This document shows, one piece after another, positions 12,301-22,732 of a stretch of 64,000 bases of DNA. The position numbers and the translations under genes are program-made. The stretch is from contig CM060920.1 in the NCBI GenBank assembly GCA_030737875.1, forward strand, positions 816,246,686-816,310,685, in the 5' to 3' direction. The notes under the pieces were generated by a model that was given only the letters and a program-made list of their open reading frames with translations, was not told the origin of the DNA and searched no databases. Source of the stretch: Allium sativum (Eukaryota > Streptophyta > Magnoliopsida > Asparagales > Amaryllidaceae). The stretch's first letter is position 1. Every line of letters begins with the position of its first letter.

Positions 12301-12539
12301 ATCATTAGAAAGCTCTTTTCGGTACGAACCCAACGGTTTCGGTTTTAGGAGAATCCGACGGTCGGATCTCCCGTAATATCCGTTCGAAGTCAATGGTCGA
12401 AATTCGCGAACTGCCGCGGCGCGACGCGTTCTATTCAGGCCATTATATTATATATATAATATATATAATATATGCTTCGTCGATTTCCTTTCGAAACGAA
12501 TTTTATAAATCGTTTTAAATTCATTTTCAAAACGGTTTC

Positions 12540-12850
12540 AACTTTATATTCAATTTCAAATCAAAATTGAATATTCCGATATAAATTCGATTTAAATTCA
12601 TTTCAAATTGATTTCAATTCAAATTGATTTCTAATTCAATTTCAGTTCGTTTTCAGTTAAATTCAATTTCAGTTCGAATTCATTTCTATTCAATTTCAAT
12701 ACGTTTTAAATTCAATTCAAAACGATTTCAATCTAATTCGAATTTCAATTCTATTCAGTCTAATTCGAGTTTCATTTTATTTCAATTTAATTCGAATTTC
12801 AATTTAATTCGAATTCCAATTCCTTTCAAAATGTCAAATTTTGAAATCAC
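12540..12850. repeat. AT-rich palindromic tract in A copy 2
   Basis: Dense irregular repeats of AATTTCAATTCGAATT-type words, each partly self-complementary (AATTCGAATT). The same tract in the solo LTR at 34160-34566 has become a regular 27-bp minisatellite. Confidence 0.75.
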
Positions 12851-13705
12851 TTTCGATATTCATTTTAAAATGAATAAAATCGATATAAATATCGTTCACG
12901 TCAAAATGACGTCAATCTAATCAATACGGCTTCATATATTCGTATTTTCAAATATTCTATTTCAAATATTTCTTTTTTAAATATTTCTATTTTAAAACTG
13001 GAATGAGGCCCAATCAATTACCATATAATGTTAATTTTATGGATTTTCTACAACACATGTATATATCAACAACGATGAATATCAACCATCATCCAAAGTG
13101 CATTCTACACTGTATAAGCATCAAATATAAATATTCAACGCTTATAACAGCCTGTCAATCCACCGATAGACATACAACTAACTATTGGGATTAGAGTATG
13201 TCATATATCATCCCAATACCCGTGTGGGGTTTCAAACAATCAAACACTGATTTTATTTGTGCAGTTGGGCGATGTGTAAAATTTATCGTCCCAATCAATA
13301 TCAGTCAAATGTGTGTAGATAAACAAATCGTCCGATTTGTTTATATTAATTTATTTCATTTCATATACACGTTAATTTTTTTTATTTTTAACTATAAAAT
13401 ATTTTCCACTATAAAATATTTTATTTCAACTATATAAATGTTTTATTTCATTTCACAACACATCACACAATCAACTACACATCACAATCAAACAAACAAG
13501 CATACAAACCGTCCATGGTCTGTGGACGATGGGTGTCGGGTGCTACTAAACACCGTCTGCATCCTAGTATATATATTTAACTAGAAAAGGAAGTTTAGAG
13601 TGAGAAGTTCTCGCCGAATAGCTAATCCAACGTCACGATTCTTCTTAGGTAGAAATCTTCATCGTTCTTGCCTCTTGTCACTTTCGTTGTCCGCTTTCAC
13701 TACAT

Positions 13706-13945
13706 GTATAAAAATCGAATTTTTACTTCGCTATTCAATATATAAAAATCGAATTTTTACTTCGCTATTCAATATATAAAAATCGAATTTTTACTTTGCT
13801 ATTCAATATATAAAAATCGAATTTTTACTATGCTATTCAATATACAAAAATCGAATTTTTACTTCGCTATTCAATATATAAAAATCGAATTTTTACTATG
13901 CTATTCAATATATAAAAATCGAATTTTTACTACGTTATATTTACA
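13706..13945. repeat. 34-bp minisatellite, seven units (A copy 2)
   Basis: Seven copies of a 34-bp unit centred on AAAAATCGAATTTTTAC with variable TTCG/TATG/TACG ends. Copies 3 and 4 have six units each at the same place. Confidence 0.9.
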
Positions 13946-14149
13946 AAAGCTATATTTTTATATTTCACATATGGTAAAAATTATATTTTTATATTTTTAA
14001 AATATAAAAATCGTATCTTTCCTACATTAAAGACCTTACCTTTATTCATATTAAAACTGAATTTAAAATTAAACAATGTTTACATCATATATATAAAAAA
14101 AGAGAAAATTCAGATTTTAAAAACAGTAAAACTCACTTTTGGTTAACGA

Positions 14150-14570
14150 AGAGGAGGGAGGACGAACTCAGATCGTCGGAGGGGGTGGAGTCTTCGCGCG
14201 GCTGGTGGTGATGGCGGCCTGGGGGCCAACGGCGGCTAGCATCAAGTTCCCTTCTGGATTGGGGTTTTAAAGAGGGCTACGGGTTTTTGTCAGAAGGGGA
14301 GGAGTGTTCGACATGGCCGCCGGGGTTAGGGAGGTCGAGGGAGGCTCCAGCGGCCAGAGGTTCAGGTGGAGGCGGGTTTTGGGGTCGTTAGGGTTTGAAA
14401 TTGAAGATGGGGGACGCTACAGGGGGTGGCGGCGCTAGGTGGAGGGTCGGTGGTTGCTGAGGGGGCGCGAACGACGGGGGTTGGCCTGAGCGCCAGGGGC
14501 GGCGGTGCCAGAAGGCCGGCGGTGGCGGAGGGAATGAAGGCGACGGGTTTTTCTTCAAGGGGGGGGGGAG
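14150..14570 (-). promoter_or_regulatory. GC-rich leader of A copy 2 with telo-box
   Basis: A strongly GC-rich island just downstream (minus strand) of the TATA box. It contains an exact telo-box AAACCCTAA (14388-14396, minus), a motif common near plant transcription starts, and ends near a donor-like GTGAGT (14131-14136). It is probably the 5' leader of element transcripts. The overlapping short ORFs on both strands have only biased composition and are not treated as genes. Confidence 0.5.
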
Positions 14571-14626
14571 GCAGCAATTTTAATTTGACCACGGGGCTGA
14601 ATAAAAGAAAGGTTGACCTAGGTTAG

Positions 14627-14636
14627 GGTTATATAG
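14627..14636 (-). promoter_or_regulatory. TATA box of A copy 2
   Basis: On the minus strand CTATATAACC lies about 0.9 kb inside the LTR start and directly upstream of the GC-rich leader. Confidence 0.6.
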
Positions 14637-14879
14637 TTTATAAACATTTAATTATTTAATTAAATCTAAAAAGCAACTTTTAATTTCGATCTCCAATCGA
14701 GATCCAATGACTATCGCCCCTAGCTAATTACCCCCATTCCGAACACAATAAAATATGTATCGCAAGCCAATTCAACTGTTACAATGAGTTTTCGTCAAAA
14801 TCAAAATATAACTCTATATATTGAATTTGAACGCGCATTTCAATTTACTGGGGCCACATACTAACTCGAAAAATTCTAG

Positions 14880-15290
14880 AAAAATATTTTCTAGCTTCGT
14901 ATTGACGTTACGGTCCTAACAAAACTAATTTCATCGAATTCTGAGACCGTTTGAAAAATGGCCATTTTCCAGTCGATTAAAATCAACAGAAACTGGTCAA
15001 ACGCGTTTTCCTTTGCCACTCTCACATATTGATTTGAAAAATTATGAAATTTGAAACCTAGCAATAACTTGACATCACAGACCCAACAAAAGTGGTTTCG
15101 TCGAAATCCGAGGTCGTTTGCAAAATTCCCATTTTTAAGGGCCTGAATTCCATAACGACTATTCAGAATTTTCAACTGGACATATCTTTTGATCCCCGCT
15201 ATGAAATTTCAATTTTTCGGATTTGTTGGAAAGATATTCACAATTAGATTCCACTATTTTTGGTTTCACTAAAATCCGGTTTATTTTGCA
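14880..15290 (-). repeat. U3 array of about 170-bp degenerate repeats (A copy 2)
   Basis: Three related blocks begin near 14911, 15082 and 15250, spaced about 170 bp. On the minus strand each carries a variant of TTCGACGAAACnAnTTTnGTTGG. The first two also share an ATGGCCATTTT / GGGAATTTTGCAAACGA-type segment. Related pairs occur in the B LTRs (26142 and 26315). Confidence 0.65.
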
Positions 15291-15535
15291 CCCGGTACAT
15301 TCATTAGAAGTTTGAAATCGAATTATCGAACTACCGCGCCGTTTTCAATTCCTTTTATATATACAAATAATTATTTATATTCTATCATCGATTCAAACGA
15401 ATATATACGTTCGAATTATATTCAAAATAAATTTCTCGTCGTTATTATTTAAAATAATTCATTTTAAATAATCAAAATCCACTAAAATTGCCAAAATAAA
15501 AATTTTAAACTGGCCCAGATTTTTGGGTTGTTACA

Positions 15536-15548
15536 ATCTCCCCCACTT
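15536..15548 (-). other. Polypurine tract of the complete A element
   Basis: On the minus strand AAGTGGGGGAGAT directly precedes the 3' LTR start TGTAACAACCC. Confidence 0.85.
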
Positions 15549-16557
15549 AAAACTTTTCGTCTCCGAAAAGGAACGAAGTCGAAAGTGGTTTGATTAATCA
15601 ACTCTATGTTCGATCTGGCTTTCATTCTCCAACTTTTCAGTTTCTGAGAATTTTCAAATTCTTCAAAAATTTGGCTAACACCCTAAATTTTGGAAAAAAT
15701 TCGCCATAACCTCCCCTGCACCGGGAGCCACGGGAAAATCCCGAAATTGCCATATAGGCCTTCTGATCTCAAAAAGAAAAAGAAAAAGCCAAGCGGCAAG
15801 CCAATAGGCTCATAAAATCATCATCACCCAAACAAAACAGTAAATTATGTAGTAAACATGTACCTATTTGTCGGGCAAACAATTTTATTCTTCTGCTCTA
15901 GCCTCTTTGCTATGACCTGTTCAGGGTAAGTACATGTATATGCAAGCAAATGCGATAAATTTCCAATACAATTTACTATTTGGTTCAATTAGGCATATGG
16001 TATAAACTTTAATTAATCAACCAATAATCAAACAATACAACCATCAATCAATTAGTTGGTTATCATTTCAAATGCATAACTTTGATATATAGTCAAAAAT
16101 CACATTTTTGATGCCAAATCACAACAATAAGCCCTATCTACTTTCGGTTCTCACACCAGTCAATAGGAAATATATAGAAATCTCACTTTCGAAACTCGAA
16201 AAATAATACTGGCGACGGTGCCCCATCACCAGAATTATCCCCGGGCAACTAGAGTATGATTCTATAACTATCCAGTATATTAAAACTTCGAATACACGTT
16301 TGCAAGACATATATGCAAAATCTCTATATATTGGATTGTCCAAATTCATATAAATAAATAATCAAATACGAGTAATTGATTTAAATTTCAAAACAAAATT
16401 GGTTTTCAATTTTAAAAATATACTCTTCACACTCGTTCTAGGATACTACCGATCCCATCTCTAACGAGTCATTCCATTGGATATTGCTAATCCAATATCT
16501 GATGAATTCTTTCGTATGGTTCTAATGTGTCTTGTTCTCTGAGCTTTGCAAACCAAA

Positions 16558-16569
16558 GCTCTGATACCA
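16558..16569 (-). other. Primer binding site of the complete A element
   Basis: On the minus strand TGGTATCAGAGC follows the LTR end TCTCA after three bases. This 12-base sequence is the usual plant LTR-retrotransposon site complementary to the 3' end of initiator tRNA-Met. Confidence 0.9.
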
Positions 16570-19500
16570 CGATGAGACGACCCGAACTTCCCCGGTCTTC
16601 GAAGAGAAGGGAAAGCGCGGATAATTCGAGAACAAGCCACAAAATAGAACGCAGACAGAAGAACATTTCATTGTATATTACAACAATGCATCAGATTACA
16701 AGAATATACAGAGTATAAACAAATAATATTACACAGAAATATCAGAGATTTAAATTACATTTAAATACATAGCAGCGGAAAATAATACAATACACAACTA
16801 GAAGAGATATACGGATACAAAGCTTTCCGGATATCATTCCAGCTGTAAACCAGGATCCTGTGATTATAAATCTGCAAAACCAAAACTACTAGCTGCCCGT
16901 GTCAAAATAGGGGCACCCAGAGTTTAGGTTAAAACAATAAACTCCAGGTCAGTCATGGGACTGGTGTGAGAACTAAAACAGTTAATCTTTATTTTTAATG
17001 TTCGGTAAATCAAGGGACCACGCCGTATAACACGGAACGGGTTTCCTCCCAAGAATACCAGTGCATAAAACAAACAGCGCAATGCTAAATAAAGAAAAAT
17101 GAAGCTGTTATAAGACCCAGGTCCTATCACACAATGCAACGCAAGCCGGGGGATAGGGTTTTCCCTTATAACAGCCAAAGAATGCTTGATACGTTTAAAA
17201 CAAATCATTTGATACTATTATAAGTGCATAGTGTATAAAACAACTTCAAATCATAAGTATCAATCATAGACGGCATAAGCGTCCCACGCCACTATGTCGC
17301 CATATATAGGTTTACAAATAAAACCGCAAATGTCACGTATTTGGAAGTTGGATTTCCATCTATGAACCGAGGCCAGGGATCGTCCCCTACCGATTCGAGA
17401 CAATCTAGCCTACCATGTCTTAGGAACAGCCGCAACTGCCCCCTGGATCGTCAGGGCCGGTCCACCGATGTGGATTATTATGCCTGAACAATACGTCTCC
17501 CCGCCCTTCGGGGCGCAAATGAGCCAACGAACGTCCGATCAAACCGAGGCGCCTCGCAACAGCAACAACCACACAAGTGAAAAGTATATAAATGTCAGGG
17601 CTGGTAGGTCACTGACACCACCCTAGCTAGAAAGAAACGCATGCCCTCCCTGAGGTCCTCTCCCGTTTTTGGTTTACAACCGGGGTGTGAGGCTCGCGAA
17701 TTCACGTTACAAAAAGCTATGCCACACAGGTGGTGCTTTGATCATCAACCACAAAACTTTGCTTTTCAACAGAAGCCTTGATCATTTGCATCTTAGCATG
17801 CCACACAGGCAATTCACTCTTTGTGTTTGATATCCATCAGTAAATAACCCCTGAGCTCGTACGTCTCAGAGAAGGGCGTCAAGCAAGAGAATAAATTCTC
17901 TGCCGCCAAACATGTATATATTTAATAGAAATCAATCACACAGACTAAAATCCAATGTCAGACACACAGTCCATTTACAAGTCCGTTCTGGGTCTGAACG
18001 AAACCGGGGGCACCTAGTACCCCGCATATCCATCGATCTCCAAGTACGTCTGGACGATCACCAACTGTTTCCATCTTCTTGGGTGTACAGCCCAATCAAG
18101 ATCATCAGTAATCACCCAAACGACGTAAAGACCTCCGGTCTTCGACCATCGTCTTCATCTTCGACTTATCGTCGTATCAGTTATTCAGAATGGGATAAAC
18201 CCGGTCTTTCCGAATAACTCGCGTATATTTTAAATAAGTGTTACACAAACACAACATACGCCTCATTCCAATTCATCAGTCACTAACCGTAAATTAACCA
18301 GAGAATAATTCCCCAAATATTAACCCCGAAGGCCGAAACCAACATCAGATCAATATCCAGAAAACCATTCTGCTTAGCTAACCGACAATTAGTTTCTAAA
18401 TTTCACATTCATAGGGAAAGGTTCCCATTAATTTTATCAAAGATAAATTCTTTAATTTATTCTTTAATCTACTTTTGAATATCAATTCAAACTAGTCGGG
18501 ATTAACGAACCTTACCGAAGTAATCATTTGTTTTAATTTCCCAACCCCAACCTATTAATCCCATGAAGTAAAACTGGTCCTACTTCATATCTAACACCAC
18601 GATGTTATCGGTAAATTCAGTTACCATTTCACGTTCAAATCTAATTAAAGATTTAACTATCGCCTGGAGCAAAACTGGTGATACTCCATTCTCGAAGATT
18701 TCAATCTAATTAAAGATTCATTAAAACTCCACTTAGTTTCAATCTTTAACTGGGTTAAAGAATCAGTGCCATTTAAAACACAGTTCACGATAAACCTAAA
18801 ATCACATTCCATTAATTATCGGGTTAAAGAACGAGTGTTATTTAAAACACTGTCCATGATAAACCCAAAAATCAATATCAATTCAATTCCAATTAAATAT
18901 TAATTAATTGGTACACTTCATTAAATCCAAATAAAAAGATTAAATCTTTTCTTAATTGGGTTCAAGAACAGTGTTAGTCAAAACACCATTCACGACAAAC
19001 CCAAATCACATTTGATATTAAATACAAGGCTCTGAATAGAAAATATATCGGCTTATATTCAATATCAAATTCTACGACCAACATATATCGTATTGGAAAT
19101 AACGATATATATATATATCTTTCAAATTTCCATAACAACATCTGTATAATCACGAAATCCAACATCGAAATATTCCGAAGACAACTTCGATTCAAATCCA
19201 TTCCAATGCAATCTTTAGAAATTCTGGTTATTTTCAAAACCATTTCAAATTCAATTTATTTATTTAAAAATAAATAGAATTATAATTCTAGTTCAAAACT
19301 AGTTCATTTCGATAAAAATCTATTTTTATCTTTTCAAATATGGAGTTTTTCATCCCAATTCTTTCTAAATCATTTCTTATGATTTTACACAAATTATTAC
19401 TATTTTTAATAATTTTATCAAGGCCCGTACAGTCGATTTCCATCAACGGCCATCGAACTGCACTTACAGCGACCTTTTTCAAATTTGATTTGGACATAAT

Positions 19501-20932
19501 TCCAAATCCAACCGTTAGATTTCTAATTACTAATAATCATTAGAAAGCTCTTTTCGATACGAACCCAACGGTTCCGGTTTTAGGAGAATCCGACGGTCGG
19601 ATCTCCCGTAATATCCGTTCGAAGTCAATGGTCGAAATTCGCGAACTGCCGCGGCGCGGCGCGTTCTTTTCAGGCCATTATATTATATATATAATATATG
19701 CTTCGTCGATTTCCTTTCGAAACGAATTTTATAAATCGTTTTAAATTCATCTTCAAAACGGTTTCAACTTTATATTCAATTTCAAATCAAAATTGAATAT
19801 CCCAATATAAATTCGATTTAAATTCATTTCAAATTGTTTTCAATTCAAATTGATTTCTAATTCAATTTCAGTTCGTTTTCAGTTCAATTCAATTTCAGTT
19901 CGAATTCATTTCTATTCAATTTCAATATGTTTTAAATTCAATTCAAAACGATTTCAATCTAATTCGAAATTCAATTCTATTCAGTCTAATTCGAATTTCA
20001 TTTTATTTCAATTCAATTCGAATTTCAATTTAATTCGAATTCCAATTCCTTTCAAAATGTCAAATTTTGAAATCACTTTCGATATTCATTTTAAAATGAA
20101 TAAAATCGATATAAATATCGTTCACGTCAAAATGGCGTCAATCTAATCAATACGGCTTCATATATTCCTATTTTCAAATATTCTATTTCAAATATTTCTT
20201 TTTAAAATATTTCTATTTTAAAACTGGAATGAGGCCCAATCAATTACCATATAATGTTAATTTTATGGATTTTCTACAACACATGTATATATCAACAACG
20301 ATGAATATCAACCATCATCCAAAGTGCATTCTACACTGTATAAGCATCAAATATAAATATTCAACGCTTATAACAGCCTGTCAATCCATCGATAAACATA
20401 CAACTAACTATTGCGATTAGTGTATGTCATATATCATCCCAATACCCGTGTGGGGTTTCAAACAATCAAACACAGATTTTATTTGTGCAGTTGGGCGATG
20501 TGTAAAATTTATCGTCCCAATCAATATCAGTCAAATGTGTGTAGATAAACAAATCGTCTGATTTGTTTATATTAATTTATTTCATTTCATATACACGTTA
20601 ATTTTTTTTTATTTTTAACTATAAAATATTTTCCACTATAAAATATTTTATTTCAACTATATAAATGTTTTATTTCATTTCACAACACATCACACAATCA
20701 ACTACACATCACAATCAAACAAACAAGCATACAAGCCGTCCATGGTCTGTGGACGACGGGTGTCGGGTGCTACTAAACACCGTCTGCATCCTAGTATATA
20801 TATTTAACTAGAAAAGGAAGTTTAGAGTGAGAAGTTCTCACCGAATAGCTAATCCAACGCCACGATTCTTCTTAGGTAGAAATCTTAATCGTTCTTGCCT
20901 CTTGTCACTTTCGTTGTCCGCTTTCACTACAT

Positions 20933-21125
20933 ATATAAAAATCGAATTTTTACTTCGCTATTCAATATATAAAAATCGAATTTTTACTTCGCTATTCAAT
21001 ATATAAAAATCGAATTTTTACTATGCTATTCAATATATAAAAATCAAATTTTTACTTCGCTATTCAATATATAAAAATCGAATTTTTACTATGCTATTCA
21101 ATATATAAAAATCGAATTTTTACTA
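20933..21125. repeat. 34-bp minisatellite, six units (A copy 3)
   Basis: Six units of the AAAAATCGAATTTTTAC-centred repeat. The order of variant ends (TTCG, TTCG, TATG, TTCG, TATG, TACG) matches copy 2 minus its TTTG unit. Confidence 0.9.
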
Positions 21126-21818
21126 CGTTATATTTACACAAGCTATATTTTTATATTTCACATATGGTAAAAATCATATTTTTATATTTTTATAATATAA
21201 AAATCGTATCTTTCCTACATTAAAGGCCTTACCTTTATTCATATTAAAATTGAATTTAAAATTAAACAATGTTTACATCATATATAGAAAAAAAGAGAAA
21301 ATTCAGATTTTAAAAACAGTAAAACTCACTTTTGGTTAACGAAGAGGAGGGAGGACGAACTTAGATCGTCGGAGGGGGTGGAGTCTTCGCGCAGCTGGTG
21401 GTGATGGCGGCCTGGGGGCCCACGACGGCGACTAGCATCGAGTTCCCTTCTGGATTGGGGTTTTAAAGAGGGCTACGGGTTTTTGTCAGAAGGGGAGGAG
21501 TGTTCGACGTGGCCGCCGGGGTTAGGGAGGTCGGGGGAGGCTCCAGCGGCCAGGGGTTCAGGTGGAGGCGGGTTTTGGGGTGGTTAGGGTTTGAAATTGA
21601 AGATGGAGGACGCTACAGGGGGTGGCGGTGCTAGGTGGAGGGACGGTGGTTGCTGAGGGGGCGCGGACGACGGGGGTTGGCCTGAGCGCCAGGGGCGGCG
21701 GTGCCAGAAGGCCGGTGGTGGCGGAGGGAATGAAGGCGACGGGTTTTTCTTCAACGGGGGAGGCGGCTATTTTAATTTGACCACGGGGCTGAATAAAAGA
21801 AAGGTTGACCTAGGTTAG

Positions 21819-21828
21819 GGTTATATAG
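21819..21828 (-). promoter_or_regulatory. TATA box of the 5' LTR (A copy 3)
   Basis: CTATATAACC on the minus strand, just upstream of the GC-rich leader (21350-21765) that contains telo-box AAACCCTAA at 21584-21592. Confidence 0.6.
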
Positions 21829-22727
21829 TTTATAAACATTTAATTATTTAATTAAATCTAAAAAGCAACTTTTAATTTCGATCTCCAATCGAGATCCAAT
21901 GACTGCCGCCCCTAGCTAATTACCCCCATTTCGAACATAATGAGATATGTATCGCAAGCCAATTCGACTGTTACAATCAGTTTTCGTCAAAATCAAAATA
22001 TAACTCTATATATTGAATTTGAACGCGCATTTCAATTCACTGGGGCCACATACTAACTCAAAAAATTCCAGAAAAATATTTTCTAGCTTCGTATTGACGA
22101 TACGGTCCTAACAAAACTAATTTCATCGAATTCTGAGACCGTTTGAAATATGGCCATTTTCCAGTCGATTAAAATCAACAGAAACTGGTCAAACGCGTTT
22201 TCCTTTGCCACTCTCACATATTGATTCGAAAAATTATGAAATTTGAAACCTAGCAATAACTTGACATCACGGACCCAACAAAAGAGGTTTCGTCGAAATC
22301 CGAGGTCATTTGCAAAATTCCCATTTTTAAGGGCCTGAATTCCATAGCGACTATTCAGAATTTTCAACTGGACATATCTTTTGATCCCCGCTATGAAATT
22401 TCAATTTTTCGGATTCGTTGGAAAGATATTCACAATTAGATTCCATTATTTTTGGTTTCACTAAAATCTGGTTTATTTTGCACCCGGTACATTCATTTGA
22501 AGTTTGTAATCGAATTATCGAACTACCGTGCCGTTTTCAATTCCTTTTATATATACAAATAATTATTTATATTCTATCGTCGATTCAAACGAATATATAC
22601 GTTCGAATTATATTCAAAATAAATTTCTCGTCGTTATTATTTAAAATAATTCATTTTAAATAATCAAAATCCACTAAAATTGCCAAAATAAAAATTTTAA
22701 ACTGGCCCAGATTTTCGGGTTGTTACA

Positions 22728-22732
22728 AAATT
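22728..22732. other. Target site duplication AAATT (right)
   Basis: Exact repeat of 9311-9315; removing the element restores GTTATGTAAATTACATAAG. Confidence 0.9.

Larger units (their letters stand above)
9316..15535 (-). mobile_element. 3' LTR of the complete A element (copy 2)
   Basis: Ends are TG...CA. On the minus strand it carries U3 repeats (14880-15290), a TATA box (14627-14636), a GC-rich leader (14150-14570), a donor-like GTGAGT (14131-14136), a 34-bp minisatellite with seven units (13706-13945), an AT-rich palindromic tract (12540-12850), a GATCCGAC hairpin (near 12360), three hairpin cassettes (11505-11773), the conserved motif (11070-11116) and the terminal block (9640-9800). A few substitutions per hundred bases separate it from copy 3 in the stretches I aligned by eye, so the insertion is fairly young but not new. 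Confidence 0.92.
15536..16572 (-). mobile_element. Internal region of the complete A element, non-coding
   Basis: Only 1037 bp between the LTRs, with no ORF of recognisable origin. It contains a block (about 15690-15890) with GGGGAGGTTATGGCGAA, GCCGCTTGGCTTTT and GACAAATAGGTACATG (minus strand). This block recurs, diverged, in the B internal regions and inside element C. It may be a packaging or dimerisation signal or simply the relic of an ancestral pol 3' end; sequence alone does not decide. Confidence 0.8.
9316..22727 (-). mobile_element. Complete giant-LTR non-autonomous retrotransposon, family A
   Basis: Two nearly identical direct repeats of 6220 bp (9316-15535) and 6155 bp (16573-22727) enclose 1037 bp. 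Read on the minus strand, each LTR begins TGTAACAACCC and ends GGGTCGTCTCA. The 5' LTR is followed by a TGGTATCAGAGC primer binding site, the 3' LTR is preceded by polypurine AAGTGGGGGAGAT, and AAATT flanks both sides. The internal region has no gag, protease, integrase or reverse transcriptase. LTRs about six times longer than the interior go beyond the usual LARD plan. The polypurine context (GGAGACGAAAAGTTTTAAGTGG) is typical of Ty3/gypsy chromovirus tails, so a Tekay/Del-like autonomous partner is likely; this is inference. Confidence 0.93.
16573..22727 (-). mobile_element. 5' LTR of the complete A element (copy 3)
   Basis: Same order of landmarks as copy 2. It is shorter mainly through a small deletion near 17530 (copy 2 has extra bases at 10272-10298), one minisatellite unit fewer and shorter TA runs. 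Because it precedes the primer binding site, its promoter (21819-21828) would drive element transcripts. Confidence 0.92.

Noticed and set aside
13706..13945. CRISPR-like regularly spaced repeats
   Set aside because: Units are contiguous 34-bp tandem copies without unique spacers, in a plant LTR.
14362..14626. Overlapping proline- or glycine-rich ORFs on both strands
   Set aside because: Open because of GC-rich composition in the LTR leader; frames are not kept intact in copies 1 and 3 and no domain is visible.
16558..16569. Possible tRNA gene fragment
   Set aside because: Only 12 bases complementary to a tRNA 3' end; its place next to the LTR makes it a primer binding site.
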